Assembly (NCBI GenBank): GCA_902777325.1
Contig: CACYTH010000022.1
Span: 1-64,000 of the forward strand
Direction of reading: 5' to 3'
DNA length: 64,000 nucleotides
DNA from: an uncultured Coriobacteriaceae bacterium
Lineage (GTDB): Bacteria; Actinomycetota; Coriobacteriia; Coriobacteriales; Atopobiaceae
The notes beneath the pieces were generated by a model. The model was not told the origin of the DNA and did not search any database. It worked only from the letters and a program-made list of their open reading frames with translations. Every line of letters begins with the position of its first letter. The stretch's first letter is position 1. Of this stretch, positions 7,925 to 16,964 are shown piece after piece. The translations under genes and the position numbers were made by a program.

Positions 7925-9376
7925 ATGAGCAACCCCCTCGCAAGCGACCTCAACAACATGCGTCAGGCGGTGGAGCGCACTGCCAACCCCGGGCGGTTTG
8001 CTCAGGCGTTCCACCTCGTCCCGCCCGTCGGCTGGCTCAACGACCCCAACGGCCTCTGCCAGCTTGGTGACACCTACCACGCCTTCTTCCAGTACTCGCC
8101 CTTCTCCGCCGAGGGCGGCGTCAAGATGTGGGGGCACTGCACCAGCCACGACATGGTGCGCTGGACCTACGAGGGCACGGCGCTCTATCCCGACCAGCCC
8201 GTCGACGTGGGCGGCGTGTACAGCGGCTCCGCCTATGTTGAGGACGGCGTGATGCACGTCTTCTACACGGGCAACGTCAAGCGCGAGGACGCCTACGGAT
8301 ACGACTACGTCAACGCCGGCCGCGAGGCCAACACCGTGCACGTGACCTCCACCGACGGCAACACCTTTGGGCCCAAGAAGCTCGTCATGGCAAACGCCGA
8401 CTATCCTGGCGATGACACCGAGCACGTGCGCGACCCCAAGGTCTGGCGCGACGGCGACACCTACTACATGGTGCAGGGTGCCCGCAAGAAGGATGACACC
8501 GGCGAGGTGCTGGTGTTCTCCTCGCCCGACCTCGAGCGTTGGGAGCTGTGCAACCGCATCACCTCCAACACGCGCTTTGGCTACATGTGGGAGTGCCCCG
8601 ACTACTTCGAGCTCGCTGACACGGGCGAGTTTGCCAACGGTGCCATCGTCAAGGTCCTCTCCGTCTCGCCGCAGGGCCTCCACGGCGGCGACTGGGACCG
8701 CCGCAACGTCTACCAGAGCGGCTACTTCGTGCTGCTTGGCGACGTCACGCAGACCTGCACGCTTCTGCCCTTTGCCTTGTGGGACGCGGGCTTCGACTTC
8801 TATGCGCCGCAGACCTTCCAGGCAGACGACGGACGACGCATCCTCATCGGCTGGATGGGCATGCCCGACGAGAAGACCTACACCAACCTCACCGTGCGCG
8901 ATGGCTGGCAGCACTGCTTCACCATCCCGCGCGAGGTCACGGCCAGGTACGGCCGCGTGCTGCAGTGGCCGGTCCGCGAGCTCGAGGATTTCCGCACCAA
9001 CCTGCGCGAGCAGGAGGGCGCCATCGACGCCGAGGACACCAAGACCTTTGACCTGCTGATAGACGACATCGACTTCGACCAGCCGCTCACCGTCACGCTT
9101 GCCGGGCAGATGCAGCTCACCTGGCGTGAGCGCCGCTTCGAGATGCGCTTTCTGGACGAGGACATGGAGTCGACCGGCGCCGGCCGCAAGTCGCGCTTCG
9201 AGTACCTCGACGAGCTGCGCAACGTGCGCGTGGTTGGCGACATGTCGAGCATCGAGGTCTTCGTCAACGACGGCGAGCTCACCTTCTCGTCGCGCTACTA
9301 TCCCGAGCGCTACAGCCTGAGCGTCGAGGCGCCCACGGCACAGGTGCACCTGTGGGACCTCGAGGTCAAGGCGTAA
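7925..9376 (+). CDS. GH32 sucrose-6-phosphate hydrolase / fructosidase
   Basis: A 483-residue cytoplasmic family-32 glycoside hydrolase (no signal peptide) splitting sucrose, sucrose 6-phosphate or fructo-oligosaccharides. The nucleophile motif is GWLNDPNG (Asp40), the transition-state stabiliser lies in VRDPKVW, and the acid/base Glu in MWECPD. A C-terminal beta-sandwich follows. The ATG at 7925 is preceded by TAAGGAG; an earlier TTG start is unlikely. It is followed after six bases by a tyrosine-phosphatase-type gene, so the two are probably cotranscribed. No PTS sucrose subunit is adjacent, so the exact substrate is open. Confidence 0.92.
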   Translation: MSNPLASDLNNMRQAVERTANPGRFAQAFHLVPPVGWLNDPNGLCQLGDTYHAFFQYSPFSAEGGVKMWGHCTSHDMVRWTYEGTALYPDQPVDVGGVYSGSAYVEDGVMHVFYTGNVKREDAYGYDYVNAGREANTVHVTSTDGNTFGPKKLVMANADYPGDDTEHVRDPKVWRDGDTYYMVQGARKKDDTGEVLVFSSPDLERWELCNRITSNTRFGYMWECPDYFELADTGEFANGAIVKVLSVSPQGLHGGDWDRRNVYQSGYFVLLGDVTQTCTLLPFALWDAGFDFYAPQTFQADDGRRILIGWMGMPDEKTYTNLTVRDGWQHCFTIPREVTARYGRVLQWPVRELEDFRTNLREQEGAIDAEDTKTFDLLIDDIDFDQPLTVTLAGQMQLTWRERRFEMRFLDEDMESTGAGRKSRFEYLDELRNVRVVGDMSSIEVFVNDGELTFSSRYYPERYSLSVEAPTAQVHLWDLEVKA

Positions 9377-9382
9377 GGTCTG

Positions 9383-10186
9383 GTGGGCTTCTTCGATGCC
9401 ATGAGGAAGGCGCTCTTCCCGCTCGCGGGGGACGACCCAAACCGTCCCCTCGAGCCCGAGCGCTTTCTTGACATTCCGTCGGGCGAGAACTTTCGCGACC
9501 TGGGTGGCTACGACACGCCGGATGGGCCGACGTCGTACCAGCGCTTCGTGCGCGCCGGCACGACGGCCTACCTCACGAATGCCGACCTCACGCGCCTTGA
9601 GACCTACGGGGTGCGGCGTGTCATCGACCTGCGCAGCCACTTCGAGGACCCGCGCACGAGCGACCGCTTCTCTCGGCGTCCGGGCGTCGAGTGGCTCAAC
9701 GTCCCGCTCTTTGACTACGACCTTTCCGATCCCAAGCTCACTGGCGTCAAGATACCCGACGGCAACTACCTCATCGACGGCTACCTCACCATGATCTCCA
9801 ACCGTCCTGCCATCCGCCAGATCTTCGAGTTCATCGCCGGTACGCCCGAGGGCGCGGCGGTGCTCTTCCACTGCGCGGCGGGCATGGACCGCACGGGCAT
9901 GACTGCCTTTCTGCTCTTGGGCCTGGCGGGCGTCCCGCGCGAGCAGATCGTGGCAGACTACCTCTACTCGTTTGCCCCGCAGGCAGAGGTGGACGCCGTG
10001 GTGTTCGAGGGGGCGCCCATCAGGGTGCGGGAGGGCTCGTGGAGCCCGATGCCCTCACGCAAGGAGGCGATCGAGTTCATGGTCGACCGCGTGGAGGAGG
10101 GCTACGGAACGGTGGGCGCCTATCTCTCGTCCTGTGGAATCTCGGATGACTGCCTCGCCTGTGTAAGGGGTATGCTGTTAGGGTAG
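9383..10186 (+). CDS. Tyrosine-protein phosphatase family protein
   Basis: A 267-residue protein of the Y_phosphatase3 family, opening with the ENFRDLGGY motif near residue 35 and carrying the P-loop HCAAGMDRTG with catalytic Cys164 and Arg170. Members dephosphorylate phosphotyrosine or act on phosphoinositides; the natural substrate here is unknown. It starts with GTG six bases after the GH32 stop, with AAGG overlapping the end of that gene, so it is translationally linked to sugar hydrolysis. An alternative ATG five codons later is possible. No secretion signal is visible. Confidence 0.88.
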   Translation: MGFFDAMRKALFPLAGDDPNRPLEPERFLDIPSGENFRDLGGYDTPDGPTSYQRFVRAGTTAYLTNADLTRLETYGVRRVIDLRSHFEDPRTSDRFSRRPGVEWLNVPLFDYDLSDPKLTGVKIPDGNYLIDGYLTMISNRPAIRQIFEFIAGTPEGAAVLFHCAAGMDRTGMTAFLLLGLAGVPREQIVADYLYSFAPQAEVDAVVFEGAPIRVREGSWSPMPSRKEAIEFMVDRVEEGYGTVGAYLSSCGISDDCLACVRGMLLG

Positions 10187-10307
10187 ACCGACCGTGAGCG
10201 GTACATAAATATCGGCAAACGGTATACTGTGACCGTATTTGAAGGTTCTATTTGATGCTTTTGACCGAATGGGGCAGATCTGCCTCGACGAGGGGAGGGA
10301 CAGGAGA

Positions 10308-11864
10308 ATGACTGCAGAGCAGCTTAACGGAACCATGTTGCAGGGGTTCTCGTGGAACCTGCCCGCAGACGGCCAGCACTGGCGCCGCCTGGGACAGATG
10401 TCTGGCCGCTTTGTCTCCGAGGGAATCACCTCGGTGTGGATGCCACCGGCCTACAAGGGCCAGGCGGGCATTGACGACGTCGGCTACGGCGTCTATGACC
10501 TGTGGGATCTGGGGGAGTTTGACCAGAAGGGGACCGTGCCCACCAAGTACGGCACCCGTCGCGAGTACACGTCTGCCGTCGTCGCCTTGCAGCAGGCGGG
10601 TATCGACGTGCTCGGAGACATCGTGCTCAATCATCACATGGGGGCTGATGCCTCCGAGGAGCTGATGGCACGTCCCGTTGCCCAGGACAACCGGCTTGCG
10701 GATCTGGGCGACCTCGAGCCCATCGAGGCCTGGACGCGCTTTGACTTCCCGGGCCGCGCCGGCGAGCTGGATGACTTCACCTGGAACTGGCACCACTTCA
10801 AGGGCGTGGATTACGACGCTGCCACGCAGCGCAACGGCATCTGGCTCTTTGAGGGCAAGGGCTGGGATGAGGACGTCAGCCACGAGAACGGCAACTTCGA
10901 CTACCTGATGGGTGTGGACGTCGATCTTCATGACCCAGAGGTCTATGAGCAGCTCGTGCGCTGGGGCGTCTGGTACGTGGACGCCACGGGTGTGGACGGC
11001 TTCAGGCTCGACGCCATCAAGCACATGAGCCGCTCGTTCTACCTGCGCTGGCTCGCTGACGTGCGCGCCGCGGTAGGGCGCGAGCTGTTCTGCGTCGGCG
11101 AGTACTGGTCGTGGTCGGCCTCCGACCTGTCTGCCTATCTTGGCTCTGAGCAGGCCATGAGCCTGTTTGACGTGCCGCTGCACTTTGCCTTCTATCGCGC
11201 CTCCGTCGACCGCGAGCACATCGACTTCGCACACATGCTCGATGGTGCCTTCGTGACGGCCGACCCGGTGCATACGGTGACCTTCGTGGACAACCACGAC
11301 ACCCAGCCCGACCAGTCCCTCGAGTCGACGGTGCAGCCTTGGTTCAAGCCGGTTGCCTACGCGATCGTCCTTCTACGCGAGGCCGGCTACCCGTGCGTAT
11401 TCTTCGCAGACCTCTTCGGCCTGCCCAATGATGCGATTCCTGTGGTGGCGGAGCTTCCGTTGCTCATGGAGATACGTCGCCGCTTTGCCTACGGCTACCA
11501 GCACGACTATCTCGACGAGCCGAGCTTGGCGGGCTGGACACGCGAGGGCGACGAGGCGCGCGAGGGCAGCGGTGTCGCCGTCGTCCTCTGCAGCCAGGAC
11601 TTGACCCAAGAGCAGACAGACCCCGAGGCGCAGGAGGACGAGGCCCCGGAGCCCATCGAGGTGCCAGAAAAGGTCATGTACGTGGGCAAAGGCCATGCGG
11701 GCGAGGTCTGGCGCAGCGTCCTGGGCGACGTGGCGGAGGTCACCATCGATGACGAGGGCATGGGAAGCTTCCCCGCGAGCGTCTCGAGCATGGTGTCGGT
11801 GTATCTGCCCGAGGACGCAGCGGCGCGCATAGACCACATCCCCATCGTGAGAGTACGCAAATAA
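10308..11864 (+). CDS. GH13 cytoplasmic alpha-amylase
   Basis: A 518-residue alpha-amylase without signal peptide, acting on intracellular alpha-glucans or imported maltodextrins. The conserved regions are in order: DIVLNHH (region I), GFRLDAIKHM with the nucleophile Asp (region II), VGEYW with the acid/base Glu (region III) and FVDNHDTQ (region IV). The ATG at 10308 follows AGGAGA. A short acidic, proline-rich insertion (QEDEAPEPIE) interrupts the C-terminal beta domain. It is most like the AmyS/liquefying group. A single gene, with TATACT about 85 bases upstream as a possible -10 element. Confidence 0.92.
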   Translation: MTAEQLNGTMLQGFSWNLPADGQHWRRLGQMSGRFVSEGITSVWMPPAYKGQAGIDDVGYGVYDLWDLGEFDQKGTVPTKYGTRREYTSAVVALQQAGIDVLGDIVLNHHMGADASEELMARPVAQDNRLADLGDLEPIEAWTRFDFPGRAGELDDFTWNWHHFKGVDYDAATQRNGIWLFEGKGWDEDVSHENGNFDYLMGVDVDLHDPEVYEQLVRWGVWYVDATGVDGFRLDAIKHMSRSFYLRWLADVRAAVGRELFCVGEYWSWSASDLSAYLGSEQAMSLFDVPLHFAFYRASVDREHIDFAHMLDGAFVTADPVHTVTFVDNHDTQPDQSLESTVQPWFKPVAYAIVLLREAGYPCVFFADLFGLPNDAIPVVAELPLLMEIRRRFAYGYQHDYLDEPSLAGWTREGDEAREGSGVAVVLCSQDLTQEQTDPEAQEDEAPEPIEVPEKVMYVGKGHAGEVWRSVLGDVAEVTIDDEGMGSFPASVSSMVSVYLPEDAAARIDHIPIVRVRK

Positions 11865-12009
11865 GGGGTGTACGTGCGCCTTTGTGCCGCCTGAAGATTG
11901 TAGGGATACGTTCTTTACGGTTGGGGTAGAATACCCCTCGTGGCAAAACGCCGCATGTATCGCGCAGAAGCGCAGCACTATGCCTTAGGGCAAGAAAGAA
12001 AGGCACGTC

Positions 12010-12213
12010 ATGGCACAGGGTACTGTTAAGTGGTTCAACCCCGACAAGGGCTACGGCTTCATCTCTCGCGAGGATGGCGACGATCTGTTCGTTCACTACA
12101 GCGAGATCCAGATGGATGGCTTCAAGACCCTCGACGAGGGCCAGGCCGTCGAGTTCGAGATCACCACGGGCCAGAACGGCAAGCTCCAGGCTTCCGCCGT
12201 CCGCAAGATCTAA
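12010..12213 (+). CDS. Cold shock protein (CspA family)
   Basis: A 67-residue OB-fold RNA chaperone that binds single-stranded nucleic acid. Both RNA-binding motifs are intact: RNP1 as KGYGFIS and RNP2 as DLFVHYS. It starts at ATG after AAGAAAGAAAGG. About 140 bases of untranslated DNA separate it from the amylase gene and probably include a long 5' leader, as is usual for csp genes. It ends in its own terminator, so it is monocistronic. Confidence 0.97.
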   Translation: MAQGTVKWFNPDKGYGFISREDGDDLFVHYSEIQMDGFKTLDEGQAVEFEITTGQNGKLQASAVRKI

Positions 12214-12237
12214 ATAGCCTATCGCATGATTGTGAGG

Positions 12238-12265
12238 GGAGGGTCGCTTCGGCGGCCCTCCTTTT
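12238..12265 (+). terminator. Rho-independent terminator of the cold shock gene
   Basis: GGAGGGTCGC - TTCG - GCGGCCCTCC followed by TTTTCT, with a stable TTCG tetraloop, 24 bases after the csp stop codon. Confidence 0.9.
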
Positions 12266-12366
12266 CTATGCGTCTCGGACAAGGAGGCGCCTGACAGGGG
12301 AGCGGCGCAACGGATAGAATGGGTGCGTTTGCAAACGAGGCGCCGTGCGGCGCAGGGAGGTCTGCC

Positions 12367-13797
12367 ATGACGGACGAGCAGCGGAGAGAGCAAGTCGACG
12401 CGTATGTGGACGAGGTCTGGGAGGACGTCGTCGAGGATATCAGGGCCCTGGTGCAGATCGACTCGGTGGAGGACCTCGCTGCCGCCGAGCCGGGCAAGCC
12501 GTGGGGTCCCAAGTCCTACGAGGCGCTCGCCAAGGGCCTCGAGATAGCGAGTCGCCTGGGGCTCGACGCCCACGACTGCGAGGGCTACATCGGCTATGCC
12601 GACCTGCAGGGCGAGAGCGACACGCAGGTCGCAACCATCGCCCACACCGACATCGTTCCCACGGGCATCGGCTGGACGGTGCCGGCACTCGACGTCACGC
12701 GTCGCGACGGCTACCTGCTGGGCCGTGGCGTGCTCGACGACAAGGGCCCCTTCGTCCTCTCGCTCTACGCGGCGCACTACTTTGCGCGCGAGGTCGAGCG
12801 CACTGGCAAGAGACTTCCCTACACGCTCCGCTGCATCGTGGGTAACGCGGAGGAGACCACGATGGCCGATGTGGAGTGGTACCTCGAGCACTACGAGGCC
12901 CCCGCCTTCCTCTTCACGCCCGATGCGGACTTCCCGCTGATCTGCGGCGAGAAGGGCATCTTCCATGGCCTGTATCGCACGTCTTCTCCGGTGACTGATC
13001 CCTCGTCTCCGCTGGCGGAGCTTGACGGCGGCACGGTGCCCAACGCGATCCCCGGCCTTGCGGGGGCGGTTGTGAGCGCAGCCGCGCTGCCCGAGGAGCT
13101 GCCCTCAGGCCTCGAGGCGGAGCCTGCCGCTGACGGCAAGGCGCGCCTCACCTCCCACGGCATCGGCGGGCACGCGGCCTTCCCCGAGGGCACCGACAAC
13201 GCCATCGGAAAGCTCGTGCGCTTCCTGCTGGAGCGCGGCGTCTGTGGCGCCGCCCAACACGACTTCCTCGAGCTTGTTGAGACGCTCACGCGCACGAGCG
13301 ACGGCAGCGCCTTGGGCATCGACTGCTCTGACGAGGTCTTTGGTGCGCTTACCCTCAATGCCGGCGTGGTGCGCACGCTCGAGGACGGCTCGATGAGCAT
13401 CACGGTCGACGTACGCTACCCCCGCTCGACCGACGCCGAGCGCCTCGTTGCCGCCTTCCAGGCGCTGGCGGAGAGCCACGGCTGCGTCTTCGAGGCGGGC
13501 ATGGCCCAGGAGCCCTTCTACATGGATCCCTCGCTGCCGGCGATCCAGACGCTGCTCTCCACCTACAACGAGTACATGGGCACCGACAAGGAGGCCTACG
13601 TCATCGGCGGCGGCACCTATGCCCGCCACTTCCCGCGTGCCTGCGCCTTCGGCCCGCATGACCCGAGCGTGGTCGACCCGGAGTGGGTGGGCATCGAGCA
13701 CGGTCCCGACGAGGGCGTCTCCGAGGAGGTGCTGCGCCGGGCACTCAAGATCTACATCGTGTCCATCGAGCGCCTGATGGAGCTCGACCTCGCGTAA
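12367..13797 (+). CDS. M20 family metallopeptidase (PepV/ArgE-like dipeptidase), copy 1
   Basis: A 476-residue zinc peptidase of the M20 family. Metal and catalytic residues are present in order: AHTDIVP (first metal His and catalytic Asp), GRGVLDDKGPF (bridging Asp), NAEETT (general base Glu pair), TPDADFPL, and GHAAFPEG in the dimer/lid domain. The C-terminal GGTYARHF segment is typical of PepV-type dipeptidases. The ATG at 12367 follows GGGAGG. A close paralogue lies at 14704. The likely role is hydrolysis of imported dipeptides in the cytoplasm; substrate range is unknown. Confidence 0.9.
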   Translation: MTDEQRREQVDAYVDEVWEDVVEDIRALVQIDSVEDLAAAEPGKPWGPKSYEALAKGLEIASRLGLDAHDCEGYIGYADLQGESDTQVATIAHTDIVPTGIGWTVPALDVTRRDGYLLGRGVLDDKGPFVLSLYAAHYFAREVERTGKRLPYTLRCIVGNAEETTMADVEWYLEHYEAPAFLFTPDADFPLICGEKGIFHGLYRTSSPVTDPSSPLAELDGGTVPNAIPGLAGAVVSAAALPEELPSGLEAEPAADGKARLTSHGIGGHAAFPEGTDNAIGKLVRFLLERGVCGAAQHDFLELVETLTRTSDGSALGIDCSDEVFGALTLNAGVVRTLEDGSMSITVDVRYPRSTDAERLVAAFQALAESHGCVFEAGMAQEPFYMDPSLPAIQTLLSTYNEYMGTDKEAYVIGGGTYARHFPRACAFGPHDPSVVDPEWVGIEHGPDEGVSEEVLRRALKIYIVSIERLMELDLA

Positions 13798-13814
13798 TAG
13801 CCGAACCAATCAAA

Positions 13815-13849
13815 AGGGGAGGGGCCGGATACGTTGTCCGGCCCCTCCC
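13815..13849 (-). terminator. Terminator between convergent M20 and HAD genes
   Basis: A 12-bp perfect stem GGAGGGGCCGGA/TCCGGCCCCTCC with a 7-base loop. On the minus strand it is followed by CCTTTTG, so it terminates the HAD gene; it may also stop plus-strand transcripts. Confidence 0.8.
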
Positions 13850-13856
13850 TGCGTTG

Positions 13857-14534
13857 CTAGTCGAGCGTGATGTTGCGCCAGTGCTCCAGGTAGAGCTCGC
13901 CGGCGTCGCGCACGTCGTCGAGCAGCTGTGCGTGGTCGTAGGACCTGACGGCGCAGGTGATGAAGCCCGCCGCCCTTGCCGCGCGCAGCCCCGGTGCGAT
14001 GTCCTCGAACACGATGCACTCTTGGGGGCTGATCCCCATACGCCGCGCCGCCTCGAGGTAAATGTCGGGCTTGTCCTTGGTGGTGCCCAGCTGTCCCCCG
14101 TAGACGCGCACGTCGAAGAGGCCCGGCACGTCCACCAGCTCCATCTCCTCGAGCACCTCGGGCTCGTTGGTGGTGGCGAGTGCCGTGGGGATGCCCCGTG
14201 CCTTGAGGGCCCTGATGTATGTCTCCGCCCCTGGGCGCAGGTGGATGGTGGTGCGGTAGAGGGCGCGGCTCATGCGCGTCCACTCGTCGCAGACCTCCTC
14301 GACGGTCTCCTTGAGGCCAAAGGTGTCGATGGTGTAGCGTGCCCCCGCCTCGAATCCGAGGATGGTCAGCATGCGGGAGTAGTCATCGGGGACGGGGGAG
14401 ATGCCGCGCACTCCCAGGAAGGTCTCGTCCACGTCATGCCAGAGCGAGCCCGTGTCGGCGATGGTCCCGTCAAAGTCGAAGATGGCGCCCGCAAAGGTCG
14501 GGGGCCAGAGCGCGGGTATTGCATCTGTGGTCAT
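13857..14534 (-). CDS. HAD superfamily hydrolase (beta-phosphoglucomutase/phosphatase-like)
   Basis: A 225-residue HAD phosphohydrolase with a helical cap of the beta-phosphoglucomutase type. Motif I is FDFDGTIADT (nucleophile Asp and general acid Asp), motif II is the LATTNEP serine/threonine, motif III is the lysine in TTKDKPD, and motif IV is FEDIAPG. The start at 14534 gives MTTDAIPAL and follows a CGGGAGACCC ribosome site. Substrate cannot be told from sequence; sugar phosphates are the usual targets. It lies convergently between two M20 peptidase paralogues. Confidence 0.85.
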   Translation of the reverse strand: MTTDAIPALWPPTFAGAIFDFDGTIADTGSLWHDVDETFLGVRGISPVPDDYSRMLTILGFEAGARYTIDTFGLKETVEEVCDEWTRMSRALYRTTIHLRPGAETYIRALKARGIPTALATTNEPEVLEEMELVDVPGLFDVRVYGGQLGTTKDKPDIYLEAARRMGISPQECIVFEDIAPGLRAARAAGFITCAVRSYDHAQLLDDVRDAGELYLEHWRNITLD

Positions 14535-14703
14535 GGGTCTCCCGTTTCGATGGGGCGGATGCGTCAACCTGTCGAGCATAGCACGCTGGGTGTCCCGAAT
14601 ACTACGGTGGCACGAGGACGTCCGCCCTTCGGCGCAGATGGTGCTACCCTATAAGACGTATGCAGGATTGGTTTTGTTTCATTCAGATTGGCAGGTGCAT
14701 AAC

Positions 14704-16116
14704 ATGTCAGACGAGCAGCTCAAGCTTGAGGCTCACGAGTACGTCGAGCGCATATGGGAGGATGCGGTAAAGGATATCGCAAGCCTCGTCGCCATCCGTT
14801 CGGTCGAGGATATGGACCACGCGGAGCCGGGCAAGCCCTATGGTCCCGCACCCTTCGAGGCGCTCCAGACGGCTGTCGACATCGCCGCGCGCATGGGCAT
14901 GGATGCCCACAACTGCGAGGGAAACATCGGATACGCCGACGTCAAGGGCGCCTCGCCCAAGCAGATCGCCATGATCGGCCACACCGACGTCGTGCCCGAG
15001 GGCACGGGCTGGAACTATGACCCCTACAAGCTCACCCGCAAGGATGGCTACCTGATCGGTCGCGGCGTGCTCGACGACAAGGGCCCCACGGTGCTCGCGC
15101 TCTACACGGCAAAGTTCTTTGCCGAGCGTGCCGAGAAGACCGGCGAGCCCAACCCCTACACCATCCGCGTCATCATCGGCAACAACGAGGAGACCGAGAT
15201 GCGCGACGTGGACTGGTACCTTGAGAACTACGAGCAGCCCGAGTTCCTCTTCACGCCCGATGCGGACTTCCCGCTGATCTGCGGCGAGAAGGGCGGCTAC
15301 TCCGCCACCATCCGCTCGGGCAAGATCTCCGACGTCATCGTCGAGTTCGATGGCGGCACGGTGGGCAACGCCGTCGCCGGCGAGGCCACGGCACTCGTGC
15401 GCGCGGACGCCGCTGCGCTGCCCGCACCCGAGCGCATCAGCGTCGAGGCCGCCGCAGACGGCATGGCCAAGATCACTGCCCACGGCATCGCCGCGCACGC
15501 GTCGCTGCCCGAGGGCTCCATCAACGCCATCGGCCTGCTCGTCAACTACCTGCTCGACAACGGCCTCTGCTCCGCCGACGAGAAGCGCTTCCTCGAGTTC
15601 GAGCGCCTGGTGTTTGCCTCCTACGACGGCTCCACGCTCGGCATCAAGAGCGAGGACCAGCGTCTGGGCGCCCTGACCTGCATCGGCGGCACCATGCGCA
15701 CCAAGAACGGCGTCTTCGAGCAGACCATCGACAGCCGCTATCCCGAGTCCATCACCGGCGAGAAGATCACCGAGACCGTCGGTGCCCTGGCGGCCCAGTA
15801 CGGTGCCACGCTCACCTGCGACCTCGACATGGTGCCCTCCTACCAGTCGCCCGACAGCGCGCCCATCCAGACCCTGGTGAACACCTACAACGAGTTCACC
15901 GGCCACAACGAGAAGGCCTACTGCATCGGTGGTGGCACCTACGCGCGTCACTTCAAGTGCTCGGGCGCCTTTGGCCCCAACGACCCGCTCGACCCCATGC
16001 CCGAGTGGATCGGCGCGGAGCACTCCGCCGACGAGGGCTTCTCTGAGGAGCAGCTCAAGCGCGCGCTCGAGATCTACATCGTCTCCACCGCTCGCCTGAT
16101 GCGCCTGGAGTTCTAA
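14704..16116 (+). CDS. M20 family metallopeptidase (PepV/ArgE-like dipeptidase), copy 2
   Basis: A 470-residue paralogue of the gene at 12367 with the same architecture: GHTDVVPEG, GRGVLDDKGPT, NNEETE, TPDADFPL, AHASLPEG and GGTYARHF. All metal and catalytic residues are retained, so both copies should be active. The ATG at 14704 gives MSDEQLKLEAHEYVERIW, which aligns with the start of copy 1; the ribosome site (AGGTG) is weak. It ends before a strong hairpin at 16139. The likely role is cytoplasmic dipeptide or acylated amino-acid hydrolysis. Confidence 0.9.
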   Translation: MSDEQLKLEAHEYVERIWEDAVKDIASLVAIRSVEDMDHAEPGKPYGPAPFEALQTAVDIAARMGMDAHNCEGNIGYADVKGASPKQIAMIGHTDVVPEGTGWNYDPYKLTRKDGYLIGRGVLDDKGPTVLALYTAKFFAERAEKTGEPNPYTIRVIIGNNEETEMRDVDWYLENYEQPEFLFTPDADFPLICGEKGGYSATIRSGKISDVIVEFDGGTVGNAVAGEATALVRADAAALPAPERISVEAAADGMAKITAHGIAAHASLPEGSINAIGLLVNYLLDNGLCSADEKRFLEFERLVFASYDGSTLGIKSEDQRLGALTCIGGTMRTKNGVFEQTIDSRYPESITGEKITETVGALAAQYGATLTCDLDMVPSYQSPDSAPIQTLVNTYNEFTGHNEKAYCIGGGTYARHFKCSGAFGPNDPLDPMPEWIGAEHSADEGFSEEQLKRALEIYIVSTARLMRLEF

Positions 16117-16138
16117 TCCTTCGTGCAACACGAACGAC

Positions 16139-16174
16139 AAAGGGGCTGGTCACCGTGGTGGCCAGCCCCTTGTT
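16139..16174. terminator. Bidirectional terminator between M20 and cbiO
   Basis: AAGGGGCTGG and CCAGCCCCTT form a 10-bp stem extended by a short inner CACC/GGTG pairing, with TTG after it on the plus strand and TTTGTCG on the minus strand. It lies between convergent genes. Confidence 0.7.
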
Positions 16175-16214
16175 GCGTAGCGGGCATGCGTGCGGCTTGC
16201 TCCCTGTGCTCCGA

Positions 16215-16964
16215 TCACTCGTTGATGTGGACGTGAGGCCGGTCCTCGTAGCCGTGGAACTCGCCCATGTAGGCAAAGAAGTCCGCCACCTCGTCGGCAA
16301 GCGACTGGTCGTGCGTGGCGATGACGAGGGTCTTTCCCGCGGCCTTGAGGTCCTTGAGCAGGCCGAGCAGCCAGGCGCGGGACTTCGCGTCCAGGCCGGC
16401 CAGCGGCTCGTCAAAGCAGTAGACGTCGGGGTTCATGGAGAGCACGCAGGCGATGGCGACGCGCTTCTTCTCGCCACCGGAAAGCGTGTAGGGTGCGCGC
16501 GTACGCAGGTGGTCTATCTCGAGGAGCCGGCAGACGTCGCTCACCCTGCGCGCCACCTCCTGCTCGGAGAGGCCCATCTGCTGTGGGCCAAAGGCAATCT
16601 CGTCGGCGACGCTCGCGCAGAAGAGCTGCGAGTCGCTGTCCTGAAAGACGAATCCCACGCGCTGGTGCAAGCCCTTGGAGAAGCGAGTGTCGCGCATGGT
16701 GGCCTCGCTGACCTCCTGGCCACCAAGCCGATAGCTGCCTCGCTGGGCAAAGAGGAGCCCGCAGAGCACCCTGAGCAGGGTAGACTTGCCCGAGCCGTTG
16801 TCGCCCATGAGCACCACGCACTCGCCCGGCGCAACGGACAGGTCGATGTGCCGCAGCACGGGCGTCTGCTCGTAGGCAAAGCAGAGGTCCTCAAGCTCGA
16901 TGATTGCGGGCGCCGGCTCGGCATGCGGCTGGTGCAGGCTTTGCGGGTTGTGTACGTGGGACAC
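16215..16964 (-). CDS. cbiO: ECF nickel/cobalt transporter ATPase
   Basis: A 249-residue ABC ATPase. Walker A is GDNGSGKST, the Q-loop lies in FVFQDSDSQLF (the Q-helix typical of ECF ATPases), the signature is LSGGEKKRVA, Walker B is YCFDEPLAG and the switch His is in ATHDQ. The start is GTG immediately after the TGA of cbiQ. It is a single ATPase gene, as in CbiMNQO/NikMNQO systems where it acts as a homodimer. The His-rich C-terminal end (PHVHINE) and the HVHNPQSLHQPH start may be incidental metal ligands. Confidence 0.9.
   Translation of the reverse strand: MSHVHNPQSLHQPHAEPAPAIIELEDLCFAYEQTPVLRHIDLSVAPGECVVLMGDNGSGKSTLLRVLCGLLFAQRGSYRLGGQEVSEATMRDTRFSKGLHQRVGFVFQDSDSQLFCASVADEIAFGPQQMGLSEQEVARRVSDVCRLLEIDHLRTRAPYTLSGGEKKRVAIACVLSMNPDVYCFDEPLAGLDAKSRAWLLGLLKDLKAAGKTLVIATHDQSLADEVADFFAYMGEFHGYEDRPHVHINE

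Noticed and set aside
7232-9871. An 879-codon open frame on the minus strand opposite the GH32 and phosphatase genes, and similar long antisense frames at 2690-4582, 41923-44742, 45471-48359 and 53344-55668
   Set aside because: They run exactly antisense to genes with clear family motifs. Their compositions (Val/Gly/Asp/His-rich) are what high-GC third-position bias produces on the opposite strand, and none shows a recognisable domain.
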